DNA of 60,058 nt from Methanogenium sp. (GCA_030595665.1 JAUVCV010000011.1:1-60058), one strand, 5' to 3'; numbered from the stretch's first letter, positions 1-8,234 are shown. The notes: generated from the letters alone by a model not told the origin. A program made the numbers and translations.

Positions 1-64
1 TTGCAGCTTGAGGATCGGTCAGAACCAAATGCAATATCTGGTCCAGATTGGAAGGCACACTCAT
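1..64 (-). CDS. 5' end of an unidentified gene, cut by the window edge
   Basis: An open frame runs leftward from an ATG at 64-62 to the window edge with no stop, giving about 21 residues (MSVPSNLDQILHLVLTDP and onward). The reading looks like an ordinary soluble N-terminus with no signal peptide. The upstream 140 bases are AT-rich and could hold its promoter. Too little is visible to assign a family, and a chance open frame of this length cannot be excluded. Confidence 0.35.
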   Translation of the reverse strand, partial: MSVPSNLDQILHLVLTDPQAA

Positions 65-205
65 TGTAAGTTAATATGTAGCCATGATATTTTGATCTAC
101 CGGTTAATTGTCACTAAAATTGAGGGGGGCTGAATAGTTACCTAATTTCATTTATTTTCTGAGGTGCTTTCATATGTTATTGGTGGTGGTATAGGAGGTG
201 TAGCT

Positions 206-295
206 ATGGCTAAAGCGTTTGAATACTTTTTGACCGAAATGAAAATGAGAATTGTCTGCAGAAATGAATTGCATTATGTAGATAAAAATCGTTGA
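206..295 (+). CDS. possible 29-residue small protein with a strong ribosome binding site
   Basis: The ATG at 206 is preceded by AGGAGGTG at 193-200, one of the best Shine-Dalgarno matches in the window, at normal spacing. The frame encodes 29 residues with mixed basic and aromatic content (begins MAKAFEYFLTEMKMRIV) and ends at TGA 293-295. No family is recognised. It may be a true small gene or the surviving 5' end of a decayed one. It lies just before the 3' end of the oppositely oriented tRNA-Ser. Confidence 0.35.
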   Translation: MAKAFEYFLTEMKMRIVCRNELHYVDKNR

Positions 296-318
296 AGAAA
301 CCTGCAAAATACGTTGAA

Positions 319-403
319 CGCTGAGGGGGAGATTTGAACTCCCGAGGGGAAAGTCCCCACAGGCTTTCCAGGCCTGCGCCCTACCAGACTAGACTACCTC
401 AGC
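319..403 (-). tRNA. tRNA-Ser(GGA)
   Basis: The reverse complement folds as a class II tRNA. The acceptor stem is GCTGAGG/CCTCAGC with discriminator G73, as expected for serine. The anticodon stem CAGGC/GCCTG holds loop CTGGAAA, giving anticodon GGA. There is a long variable arm (GGGGACTTTCCCC) and a T arm GGGAG-TTCAAAT-CTCCC. No intron is seen, and CCA is not encoded. Confidence 0.96.
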
Positions 404-650
404 ACAGCATACTGCTGCCTTACTATATTCGGGACAGCGTTTCTTAATGCTATGGGTTTTCTGCTGACAGATTGCTGTCGAAACGGGCCATGGGAAGGGG
501 TTCTTTGCAGGGCAGGGGGGTGGGTGCGCAGATTGTTGTGAGGTGTGGTGCGTGGAGGGATGGGAGTGGAGAGATTGTTGGGGAGTGTGTTCACTCCTGT
601 ACCTGCGGTGTAATATTCTCATTATTTTTTGGGAAATGCTGGCATTGACG

Positions 651-975
651 GTTAAATGTCCTTTAAATGGTAAATTATGTAAATTTTTGCCCCGGAAAAA
701 TGCATCCACACAGAAGCACGGAGTGGGCTGTTCTCAGTCGGGACGGCCTATGCCTCTTCATAACATGTCCGCCAATAGGGTGGGGTTAATAGTCCGCAAT
801 ATGCTGTTTTTTTCACAAATAAATGGCATTACTGTCGTATTTTTCCCGGAATAAGAACGAGCACAAAATACGTTCATTTTGCCCCTGAATTCCCCAAAAA
901 AGGGGGTCAAAAACTGTGGGTCATAGAGGGTGGACAAAGAACGGGCAAGAGGTGGACATAAACTCCCTCCCGTGG
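651..975 (+). repeat. dispersed ~320-bp noncoding repeat, copy A
   Basis: This segment aligns with 18161-18468 on the same strand and with 59600-59835 on the opposite strand. Shared blocks include a TTTAAATGG block and TTGCCCCG (copies A and B), TCCACACAGAAGC followed by GTGG, a CGTATTTTTC block, and AAATACGTTC with a CCCT tract. The gap from 404 to 1178 holds nothing else I can support: the frames across it are short, lack ribosome binding sites and are not conserved between the copies. Confidence 0.75.
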
Positions 976-1178
976 GGGGGACCAGACCGGAACCAGGCAA
1001 ACGGGATGCATTGTATTGTGACTCATCCGTGTTGCGATGAGGGTGGCCCCGACCTTGATGGGCACCCGTTCATTCTCTGTTTTATTCTGGCAGCATTTTT
1101 ACAGAGTCAAAAAAATGATGGGAAACTGAAAAAAGAGAGACGTGTTCTGATGGTTGTTCAGATCTAATCTCAGCGGGT

Positions 1179-3032
1179 TCACTTCTTTCGCTGAATTGAT
1201 CTGCTTCCGCCGTACTTGCTCTGACCCTGTTTCCCGCCACTTTTGCCTTTGGATGATTTTTCCGCGAGACCACGGCGCCTGCCGTTTTTGCTGGTATTCA
1301 GGTATTCTTTACTGTTCTCCGGGCGTCTCTTCGGTCCGGGGCGTAATGATTTACGTGCATCGGGTGCAGTATTCTTTTTATTCGCCCGTTCTCCCTTCTT
1401 CTCTGTCCGGGGTGCGGGTGCTCTCTCCTGTTTCCTCGTCCTCACTACGGGGGGCTTGGTGACCCAGCCTTTTGGATAGGTGCCGGCCTGCATGATGACC
1501 ATCTTCGGCCGGATAACGAGGCCGGTTGCACCGGGCACAATCGCGTCTGAGGCAACTAAGGCCGTGCCGATGCAGACCAGTTCGCCCTGTGCGGTCATCA
1601 CGGCGACTTCTGAGTTCTTTTTGAAGGAATCTGCAGCTGTGATGCCCACTCCTGCAAGGGATGCACCATGGCAGAGGGCATCTACTGCGGTGTCACGGAT
1701 AGTGACCGTCGGGATGCCTTCAAGGACTGACTCCGGTGTCCGGATGTATGAGGAGAGTTCTTCGGGATTTCCGTTCTTTGCCTGTTCTACGGCATCACGC
1801 AGTGCATGCAGGGAGCAGCACATCGTTTCGTCATATCCCCCGGATCGTGTCCGCCGGAGTTCGACCATCTGGCCGCCGGTGCCGATGGCAAATCCGATAT
1901 GGCGGCAGAGGGACCGAATGTAGGTGCCTGCCTGACAGCGGACACGGAGGAGTACGTCCCGACCATCAATATCAAGCACATCGATCTCGTACATGGTCCG
2001 GATACGGAGTGCCCGGGCGACTGCACTTTTAAGGGGCGGACGCTGGTAGTTCTTTCCGATAAATTCTCTCGCGGTTTCCCGGATCTGCTCCTCGGTCGCA
2101 TCCCCGTGGAGGCGCAACAGGGCAATGTACTCCTTCTCGTGACTGAGAATCACCGGTGCCAGGCGGGCCGCCCTGCCCACCATGACGATGAGAACTCCGG
2201 AAACATCCGGGTCAAGTGTCCCGCCGTGACCGCAGGGCATACCCAGTATGTCACGCACCCATGCGGCCACTTCGTGGCTGGATGGGCCACGTGGTTTGTC
2301 GACCGCGATGATGCCGCCGCGTGGCATGTCAAGAGAAAGGCTGGCGGAAGGACTCATGTTATCTTCCAGATAGTGGTTCAGTGCTGCAAGGGTTCCCATG
2401 AGGGTTCCGTTTCCAACCACAACAGGCTCAGTTCCGTCCTCTCTCATCCGGTCTGCAGTAATCTCTCCTATTGCAAGGGGTAGCAGTCCTTCTTTCTGGT
2501 ATTTGGCATAGGTATAGGAGTTGGCGCTTGTGAAGAGAATGGCCTCTGCCCCCTCTGTCTCAAGATGCACATTTGTAGGTTCCAGTGCATATACCCGCAT
2601 CTCTCCGGCCTGTCCTCCTGCATCATTGATGGCATCAATGAGAACAGGGTTCGGGACATCAGCGCGGGGGATGCCTATCTTCTTTCCTGCGATCCATTCT
2701 CCGAGATAGGGCACAAAGTCACGGGAGTAATGAGAGGGGAGGGTTTCGGAGGTGATGCCCCCCTCTGCCAGATACTCTGCTGTCTGAGGGCCTATTGCGA
2801 TGATACGTGCCGCCGTCTTCAGGAGTGGCCCGATGAGACGGGCGGGGAGGGCACTCGTGAAGAAGATGCAGTCATAGGTCTCCTCATTTGCGGCAGTGAC
2901 AAAGGCCTGCACGGCATCTTCGTACACCTGTGCTTTCATGGGGGAGACAATGAGGCATTCATGGCCGAATTCCCGGCAGAGTGGCTGGTCAGAGCCTGCT
3001 TTTTCCGGAAGCCTGGTGATTGCAATCTTCAT
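1179..3032 (-). CDS. fusion ORF: uroporphyrinogen-III synthase domain + Cbf5 (tRNA/rRNA pseudouridine synthase) with PUA domain and basic tail
   Basis: One uninterrupted 617-residue frame. Residues 1-220 look like HemD, which closes hydroxymethylbilane to uroporphyrinogen III, the precursor of siroheme and F430 (motifs IPRADVPNPVL near 121 and a TSANSY segment near 168). Residues 236-525 are Cbf5/TruB, the catalytic subunit of H/ACA RNPs: KPRGPSSHEV at 246-255, catalytic Asp274 in GGTLDPDVSG, then a PUA domain near 445-525. Residues 530-617 form a Lys/Arg-rich tail that archaeal Cbf5 proteins usually lack. Met226 (2357-2355) directly precedes the Cbf5 part and has a purine-rich GGAAG upstream, so separate translation of Cbf5 is possible. 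Cbf5 usually sits at the end of the archaeal ribosomal operon, but here it is elsewhere. The domain calls are firm; whether one polypeptide or two is made is not known. Confidence 0.9.
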   Translation of the reverse strand: MKIAITRLPEKAGSDQPLCREFGHECLIVSPMKAQVYEDAVQAFVTAANEETYDCIFFTSALPARLIGPLLKTAARIIAIGPQTAEYLAEGGITSETLPSHYSRDFVPYLGEWIAGKKIGIPRADVPNPVLIDAINDAGGQAGEMRVYALEPTNVHLETEGAEAILFTSANSYTYAKYQKEGLLPLAIGEITADRMREDGTEPVVVGNGTLMGTLAALNHYLEDNMSPSASLSLDMPRGGIIAVDKPRGPSSHEVAAWVRDILGMPCGHGGTLDPDVSGVLIVMVGRAARLAPVILSHEKEYIALLRLHGDATEEQIRETAREFIGKNYQRPPLKSAVARALRIRTMYEIDVLDIDGRDVLLRVRCQAGTYIRSLCRHIGFAIGTGGQMVELRRTRSGGYDETMCCSLHALRDAVEQAKNGNPEELSSYIRTPESVLEGIPTVTIRDTAVDALCHGASLAGVGITAADSFKKNSEVAVMTAQGELVCIGTALVASDAIVPGATGLVIRPKMVIMQAGTYPKGWVTKPPVVRTRKQERAPAPRTEKKGERANKKNTAPDARKSLRPGPKRRPENSKEYLNTSKNGRRRGLAEKSSKGKSGGKQGQSKYGGSRSIQRKK

Positions 3033-3115
3033 ATTAGTATATGTATAGATCCTGAGGTATCATTTCCTTTTGCGTTTCGGATCCTTTTTCCTTCACTACA
3101 TGCCACAGATTATTT

Positions 3116-4324
3116 GTGGCAACGGAGATCATCGCAGGCATTCTCATAGGCACGATTCTGGGCACGATAAGTGGCCTTATCCCCGGCATCCATGCCAATA
3201 CCATGGCAGGCATACTGGTGGCAGCCGAAAGCGGGCTTCTTGCGGTTCTCGGTGCACCGGCGGTGGGAATTGCGCTTTTCAGTGCTCTTGTGGTCCATAC
3301 TTTCGTGGACTGTGTGCCCAGTACCTTCTTTGGTGTCCCGGATGCAGACACTGCAATTTCTGTCCTTCCGGCGCATGCCCTCTGTATGCAGGGGCACGGG
3401 GAAGAAGCCGTCCGCCTCTCTGCCATGGGGAGTGTGGTCTCGGTCGTGATGGTGATGCCACTTTTTGCCGTCTTTATGTTCTTTCTGCCGGGCCTGCAGT
3501 CTTATATTGACTGGTGGCTGGGCATCATTCTCATACTTGTTGCAGGTCTTCTCATCCTCAGTTCAGAATCCCCGGAATGGTCTGCGGTGGTTTTTTTCCT
3601 CTCCGGCATTCTGGGGATCTTTGCCTTCCGCTACGCCTGGCTCATCTCCCATACTTCCGGTGTGTCGTCTGTCCTGATGCCGCTTCTGACGGGGCTCTTT
3701 GGCATATCTGTTCTGCTTCGTGCATCCGGCGGGGTGATGCCGAAACAGGAGCGATCCGGTACGTCCACCGGGACCTGCAGTCTTGCATGGCACGCGGGCA
3801 TAGGCACCATCGCAGGTGCGGTGGTCGGGTGGCTGCCTGGTCTCTCCAATGCGACAGCCAATACCCTCCTCACGCCGCTCTTTCAGGCGGGGAGTGAGGG
3901 GAAGGGATATATCATTGCAACCAGTGCGGCGAACACGGCGAATGCCTTCCTCGGCCTTGCGGCACTCATCGCACTGGGACGGATGCGAAATGGTGTGATG
4001 GTGGTCCTGGACACCATTGGCATGCCTTCTCCCCTGCTCATATTGGCTGGGGGAGTGGCTGCTGCAATCTGCGGTTTTGTTATAACTCTTGTCTGCGGGC
4101 GGGGTGCACAGTTTCTGGGGGGAATCCCTGTGCGGGCGATGAGCTATGCGGTGATAGGCGTGGTCACGCTGCTGGCCTTTCTTTTGACAGGACTTTTTGG
4201 CATGGTGATCCTGGTGTGTGCCACTCTTGTCGGGCTGATCCCGTCTCTTGTCAATGTACGGCGAGTCACCTGTATGGGTGCGGTGATGGTGCCGGTCATT
4301 CTCTTTTCGCTCAATATTATCTAA
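3116..4324 (+). CDS. TctA-family (DUF112) membrane permease
   Basis: A 402-residue polytopic membrane protein. It has a duplicated Pro-Gly motif typical of TctA permeases: GLIPGIHANT at residues 20-29 and GWLPGLSNATANT near 241-253, one in each half, with many hydrophobic helices between and after them. Bacterial TctA is the large subunit of tripartite tricarboxylate transporters. The archaeal relatives stand alone, as here with no TctB or TctC nearby, so the substrate is unknown. The start is GTG at 3116. It is divergent from the HemD-Cbf5 ORF across 83 bases and has no clear ribosome binding site, so a short-leader or leaderless message is likely. Confidence 0.85.
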   Translation: MATEIIAGILIGTILGTISGLIPGIHANTMAGILVAAESGLLAVLGAPAVGIALFSALVVHTFVDCVPSTFFGVPDADTAISVLPAHALCMQGHGEEAVRLSAMGSVVSVVMVMPLFAVFMFFLPGLQSYIDWWLGIILILVAGLLILSSESPEWSAVVFFLSGILGIFAFRYAWLISHTSGVSSVLMPLLTGLFGISVLLRASGGVMPKQERSGTSTGTCSLAWHAGIGTIAGAVVGWLPGLSNATANTLLTPLFQAGSEGKGYIIATSAANTANAFLGLAALIALGRMRNGVMVVLDTIGMPSPLLILAGGVAAAICGFVITLVCGRGAQFLGGIPVRAMSYAVIGVVTLLAFLLTGLFGMVILVCATLVGLIPSLVNVRRVTCMGAVMVPVILFSLNII

Positions 4325-4463
4325 AATGAGTATGAAACCGTACGGTTTCGCATGTTTGGATGTGAGGAAGAGATTACAACGTGATTTACGTAGTAAAAAA
4401 AGTCTGCGGGTCTGAAATGCCCTGAAAATAAAATTGGTGTGCTTTCGGTTCGTCAGTGTATGT

Positions 4464-5393
4464 TTAATACATGACATAGAGGGCTATTACGTAGGTAAAG
4501 TAGGCTATCAGAAGGAAAGAGGCCCAGGCCCGGATGAAACGGGGTTTCCCTTTCACAATCGGGATGACTGCAAGGGAAAAGAGCAGCACAATGATAACAT
4601 TGGTATATGCCGGAATAGGTATCGGGCGGATGAGAGCACCGGTACCGAGGACGAGGAGGAGGTTGAAGATATTGCTTCCCATCAGGTTGCCTGCCGAGAT
4701 GCCGAGGTCGCCACGCAGAATGGCTACAAGGGAAGTGGCCAGTTCCGGGAGTGAGGTGCCGAACGCGACGATGGTCATGCCGATGACAAACTCGGGGATT
4801 CCAAATGCCTCCGCGATGGTGATTGCCCCGTTAAGGACGAGCTGTGATCCGATGATGACGGCTACAAGACCGCCTGCGGTCAGCACCCAGTCCATTTTGC
4901 CATGCACTTCAATGCGTTCCACCGGTTCAGTGCCGAGTTTCTTCCATGTAATGTAGAGGATGACGCAGAATCCTGCAAGCATCAGTATTCCTGAAAGACG
5001 GGTCAGAACACCTGTCAGTGCCAGTAAAGCGAAAAAGACTGTCGCTGCGATCATGAGGATGGTCTCGTTTCGCACCCGTCCTTTGCCGGACGGCCCGCTC
5101 ATGAACATGGCAGGACTGATGATCGCACAGAGTGCGAGTACAAGGGCAATATTTGCAATATTGCTGCCCAGTACATTGCCGAGTGCCACATCGGAGTTGC
5201 CGGAGATGATGGCATTGACACTCACCACAAATTCCGGAAGTGAGGTGCCGAATGCAATGACGGTAAATCCGATGGTGGCTGAGGATACGCCATAGCGTGC
5301 CGCAAGGCCGCCGCCTCCTTTTACAAAATAGTCGGCACCTTTGACAAGGAGTGCCATTCCAAACACAAAAAAAAGTACTGCAGCAACGATCAT
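4464..5393 (-). CDS. CaCA-family Na+/Ca2+ (cation/H+) exchanger
   Basis: A 309-residue membrane protein with the two alpha repeats of the CaCA superfamily. The first has FGTSLPE near residue 48-54 and GNVLGSNIAN at 72-81. The second has FGTSLPE and GNLMGSNIFN near 205-240. The acidic residues in both GTSLPE motifs bind the transported cation. About ten hydrophobic helices are seen, and the length matches the YrbG-type prokaryotic branch. It probably exports calcium or exchanges it for Na+ or H+ in the cytoplasmic membrane. It converges with the TctA-like gene and diverges from nop5. Confidence 0.92.
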   Translation of the reverse strand: MIVAAVLFFVFGMALLVKGADYFVKGGGGLAARYGVSSATIGFTVIAFGTSLPEFVVSVNAIISGNSDVALGNVLGSNIANIALVLALCAIISPAMFMSGPSGKGRVRNETILMIAATVFFALLALTGVLTRLSGILMLAGFCVILYITWKKLGTEPVERIEVHGKMDWVLTAGGLVAVIIGSQLVLNGAITIAEAFGIPEFVIGMTIVAFGTSLPELATSLVAILRGDLGISAGNLMGSNIFNLLLVLGTGALIRPIPIPAYTNVIIVLLFSLAVIPIVKGKPRFIRAWASFLLIAYFTYVIALYVMY

Positions 5394-5502
5394 GGATATT
5401 CTCTGGTGGAACAGGTATTGCTGTCTGGCTTTAAGCCGGTTTGTGTCAAATAACCGTCTTTTCCAACCCCTTTATTAGTGCGGATATGCAATGATAATGT
5501 AG

Positions 5503-6360
5503 ATGCGCAGCTACTGGTTCGGTGACATTGACGACGGTGTATGCACGCCTGCCCAGGGTGATGAAGACAGGATTCTGGAACGGTGTGATACGATACGGGG
5601 AAAGGTGGATACCGGCTTTGTTCCGGTCTCTGTGAAGGAGGCCTGTGACTGCGGTTTTTTTGCAGATCGTGAGGAGTATCTTGCAAAGCTGCGTGATGTT
5701 ACTATTCGGGATGCCCGGCGTAAGATTGTCGCGGCGTTCAGTGAAGGTGACGCTGAACTTATTCAGATGGTACGGATGCTCGATGAGATTGACGAGGTGG
5801 TCAATCTTCTGACCGAGAAAGCCGTAGAATGGTATCTGGTTAAAAATCCCGGATTTTCCCGGAAGTACAAGTCAATGAGTGCGAAACGGATGGTCGGGGT
5901 GATGAAAAAGGAGAAAGGTCCTCTTGGGCGTATCTGTGCAGAGATAGATGCTCTGTCTGAGCATCGTGTCATTCTGATGCGTGATGTTTCAAAGCGGACG
6001 GATGCGTTGATGCCCAACTGCAGTACCCTTGTAGGGGGCCTTGTGGCAGCACGGTTGATGGAACGTGCTGGTGGACTTTCGGTTCTTGCCGGTATGCCTG
6101 CGTCAACGATTCAGGTGCTGGGTGCGGAAGGGGCACTCTTTTCCCATCTTCGGGCAGGGAGTCCGCCGCCCAAACATGGTATCATCTTCCAGCATCGCCG
6201 GGTGCATAATGCCCCCCGCAATGTGAGAGGGAAGGTGTCGCGTGCGGTTGCGGGGAAACTTGCGATTGCAGCAAAGATTGATTATTATCGCGGTGAAGCA
6301 GACCTGGCCTTCCTTGAACGTGCTCAGGACAGGATTGATGCAGTGGGTGAGAAGGAATGA
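5503..6360 (+). CDS. Nop5 (Nop56/58-like) core protein of C/D-box sRNPs, short form
   Basis: A 285-residue protein carrying the Nop domain: MPASTIQVLGAEGALFSHLR begins near residue 196, followed by PPKHGIIFQH and a GKLAIAAKIDY segment. Nop5 bridges L7Ae-bound C/D guide RNA to fibrillarin for 2'-O-methylation of rRNA and tRNA. It is about 100 residues shorter than the usual archaeal Nop5: the N-terminal fibrillarin-binding domain and the coiled coil are reduced and the basic C-terminal tail is missing. Its stop overlaps the fibrillarin start (ATGA), so the two are translationally coupled. Confidence 0.93.
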   Translation: MRSYWFGDIDDGVCTPAQGDEDRILERCDTIRGKVDTGFVPVSVKEACDCGFFADREEYLAKLRDVTIRDARRKIVAAFSEGDAELIQMVRMLDEIDEVVNLLTEKAVEWYLVKNPGFSRKYKSMSAKRMVGVMKKEKGPLGRICAEIDALSEHRVILMRDVSKRTDALMPNCSTLVGGLVAARLMERAGGLSVLAGMPASTIQVLGAEGALFSHLRAGSPPPKHGIIFQHRRVHNAPRNVRGKVSRAVAGKLAIAAKIDYYRGEADLAFLERAQDRIDAVGEKE

Positions 6361-6962
6361 AAGTAATACGCGGGACAATTGTGTCTGAGGGAGAAGGCGG
6401 TGTCTACGGTGAGCGGATGCTGAAAGGATGCCGGGTATGGGACCCGCACCGCAGCAAACTTCCTGCCGCAATTCACAACGGTGCTCCACTTGATTTGTCA
6501 TCTGATATGCGGGTGCTGTACCTGGGTGCGGCAAACGGTACGACGGTTTCTCACGTGGCAGATTACGTTGAGACGGTGTATGCCGTTGAATTTGCTCCCC
6601 GTCCGATGCAGGACCTTATTGAGGTGGCACGCCGCAGGCCGAACATTGTGCCCATTATGGGGGACGCAAACCGCCCGGAGGTTTATGGGTGCTTTGTGGA
6701 AGAGGTGGATATGATCTACCAGGATGTGGCACAACCAAACCAGGCGGACATCCTCAGGAAGAATTTGCCATTCCTCAAAAAAGGTGGACTGGCAGTTCTG
6801 ATGCTGAAGGCACGGAGTGTGGATGTAAGGAGGCCTTCCGAAGAGATTGCAGAAGAGACTCGCACGTTGCTCCGGGAAATAGGCCTTACGATCACCTGGT
6901 CCGGTACGCTGGAACCATTTCATAAGGATCATACCTGCATGCTCTGTATAAAAGAGGAATAA
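6357..6962 (+). CDS. flpA: fibrillarin-like rRNA/tRNA 2'-O-methyltransferase
   Basis: A 201-residue SAM-dependent methyltransferase of the fibrillarin family. The SAM-binding motif VLYLGAANGTTVSHVAD lies at about residues 53-69. It is followed by VYAVEFAPRP, the GDANRPE segment, DMIYQDVAQPNQADI with the catalytic Asp, and KARSVDV. The N-terminal region is compact. It methylates the ribose targets selected by C/D-box guide RNAs as part of the complex with the adjacent Nop5. The start ATG at 6357 overlaps the nop5 stop. Confidence 0.95.
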   Translation: MKVIRGTIVSEGEGGVYGERMLKGCRVWDPHRSKLPAAIHNGAPLDLSSDMRVLYLGAANGTTVSHVADYVETVYAVEFAPRPMQDLIEVARRRPNIVPIMGDANRPEVYGCFVEEVDMIYQDVAQPNQADILRKNLPFLKKGGLAVLMLKARSVDVRRPSEEIAEETRTLLREIGLTITWSGTLEPFHKDHTCMLCIKEE

Positions 6963-7038
6963 GGGAGCGGGGGCATCCGGAGAATGAGACGATATTATTT
7001 CAATCCATTCTCTTTTGTTCTCATTTTTATTCTCCTTT

Positions 7039-7219
7039 GGTGACCCGCTGGTTGCACCCATTGCGTTTGCAAGTGGTACGATGGGCACATTAATCGGTGC
7101 TGATCTCCTGGAACTGGCATCATCTGGATAAAATCGGCGCACCGATGATGAGTATTGGCGGTGCGGGGACGTTTGACGGGATTTTTCTTAGTGGTATTCT
7201 GGCAGCGTTTCTGGCGTGA
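7039..7219 (+). pseudogene. frameshifted C-terminal remnant of a DUF1614 membrane protein
   Basis: From 7039 the frame reads GDPLVAPIAFASGTMGTLIG and on to LLELASSG, then hits a stop. In the next frame the sequence continues as DKIGAPMMSIGGAGTFDG, then IFLSGILAAFLA and a stop at 7217-7219. Together these match the end of the DUF1614 family of archaeal membrane proteins as I know it. No upstream coding part is visible in 6963-7038, so the gene is both truncated and frameshifted. It lies between fibrillarin and the first MITE-like copy. Confidence 0.75.
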
Positions 7220-7237
7220 AAACAGGTTCTGTCTGCG

Positions 7238-7359
7238 GGCACTGTCGGATTTTTCAGTGACATGGGAGTGTGAAAAATAGATTATCTCAGTTCACATCAG
7301 CTGAAAAATGAATTGCTGTTTAAGGATAATCATCGATAACTGAATTTTCCGACAGTGCC
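7238..7359 (+). mobile_element. MITE-like element, copy 1 (122 bp)
   Basis: The segment is bounded by terminal inverted repeats: GGCACTGTCGGA at the left and its exact complement TCCGACAGTGCC at the right, with similarity continuing into TTCAGT. A second 122-bp copy in the same orientation is at 8003-8124, nearly identical inside (AATAGATTATCTCAGTTCA and GAATTGCTGTTTAAGGATAA are shared). It has no coding capacity, so a transposase would have to act in trans. I see no clear target duplication next to either copy. Confidence 0.85.
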
Positions 7360-7945
7360 GTCCAATCAAAAACGTTAACTATGTGGGTGCCAATGCTACC
7401 AAAGATATCGCTCAATACATGAGACAACCGGATCTGTGATACTTTCAGGATGTGGTGGTTCTTGTTTTGGTGACGGTTCACTGCTGAGCGGTTCCCGATA
7501 CTGGGAAAGGATCGCAGTTTTCGTTTCCCTCCCCGAAAGATACGGGAAGGTGGGGGGTGGCCCTGGTTCCCATTGTTTTTTGGACCTTTGCAATGCTTTG
7601 CAATCTTGTTTTGAAACATTTATTCAGTCCATATGGGTCCTGATCATTAATTTGGTCCTGAATTGCTAAATTTTTGGACTCTTTGCAATGTTGCACGGGT
7701 CATAGACCCACATACGTACCGGATACCACATACGGATTGCTCCGTTACCCATGTAAAGTACGCAAAGTGCCTGTACTCTCTCTACTTCTATCTCCTATAT
7801 TACTCTCTTTTGTATTAGAATGGGTATTCTGCCCGTTGTTTGTCTTTGCAATATTTGCTGTTTTTTTCTGCAAAGCTGTTGCAACATTGTAAACATCTCC
7901 TGTCTCATTCACATTCCGCAGGAATATGTGCATCAGGGCATGACC
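7360..7945. other. noncoding decayed stretch between the two MITE-like copies
   Basis: No gene is supported here; the short frames have no ribosome binding sites. A direct repeat is visible: TTTTTGGACC followed by TTTGCAATGC near 7578-7600, and TTTTTGGACT followed by CTTTGCAATGTTGC near 7672-7695. Related TTTGCAAT/GTTGCAACATTG pieces occur near 7845-7890. Together with the flanking elements this looks like a site of repeated insertion and decay. Confidence 0.5.
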
Positions 7946-7990
7946 CTTTGTCAACTACCCACGACTAAAGTCGTGGGCTTCCTGCCTGTT
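7946..7990 (-). mobile_element. solo IS200/IS605-type (tnpB-associated) end hairpin
   Basis: CCCACGACT-AA-AGTCGTGGG (7958-7977) forms a 9-bp perfect stem. On the minus strand it is flanked by GGAAGC before and TAGTTGAC after, the arrangement typical of IS200/IS605/IS1341 ends and of the 3' part of TnpB guide RNAs. No tnpB or tnpA coding sequence is present in the window. MITE copy 2 begins 12 bases beyond it, so it is an isolated end, either a relic or a minimal element mobilised in trans. Confidence 0.6.
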
Positions 7991-8002
7991 TTCTTCGTGA
8001 GG

Positions 8003-8124
8003 GGCACTGTCGGATTTTTCAGTGATGGGAGAGTGTGAAAAATAGATTATCTCAGTTCAAATCAGCTGAAAAAGGAATTGCTGTTTAAGGATAATTAATG
8101 ATGCCTGGATTTTCCGACAGTGCC
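8003..8124 (+). mobile_element. MITE-like element, copy 2 (122 bp)
   Basis: Same length, orientation and terminal inverted repeats (GGCACTGTCGGA ... TCCGACAGTGCC) as 7238-7359, with about ten internal differences. The flanking bases differ from those of copy 1, so this is a second insertion or an old duplication rather than a recent tandem event. Confidence 0.85.
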
Positions 8125-8220
8125 TATCTGCATTGGGCGGTGCTGTCGGGGGTGGTGGTCATTATTTCCTGTGGTATTTTTTCCTTCTATGTAGGGTGCG
8201 GATGCCGGGGATTATTTTCA

Positions 8221-8234
8221 TTTTAGCGCTAAAA
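8221..8234. repeat. perfect 14-bp palindrome
   Basis: TTTTAGCGCTAAAA is a perfect palindrome. It lies about 38 bases beyond the 3' end of the minus-strand tRNA-Gln and about 95 bases after MITE copy 2. It could be a protein-binding site or take part in tRNA 3' processing or termination; nothing in the sequence decides between these. Confidence 0.4.

Noticed and set aside
543-854. 103-residue plus-strand frame over repeat copy A
   Set aside because: The frame is not kept in copies B and C although the DNA is; it lacks a ribosome binding site.
1480-2483. Plus-strand open frames of up to 225 residues
   Set aside because: They are shadows of the HemD-Cbf5 gene on the minus strand, with unnatural composition and no ribosome binding site.
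7238-8124. A composite transposon bounded by the two 122-bp elements
   Set aside because: The elements are in direct orientation, have different flanks with no outer target duplication, and enclose no intact gene.
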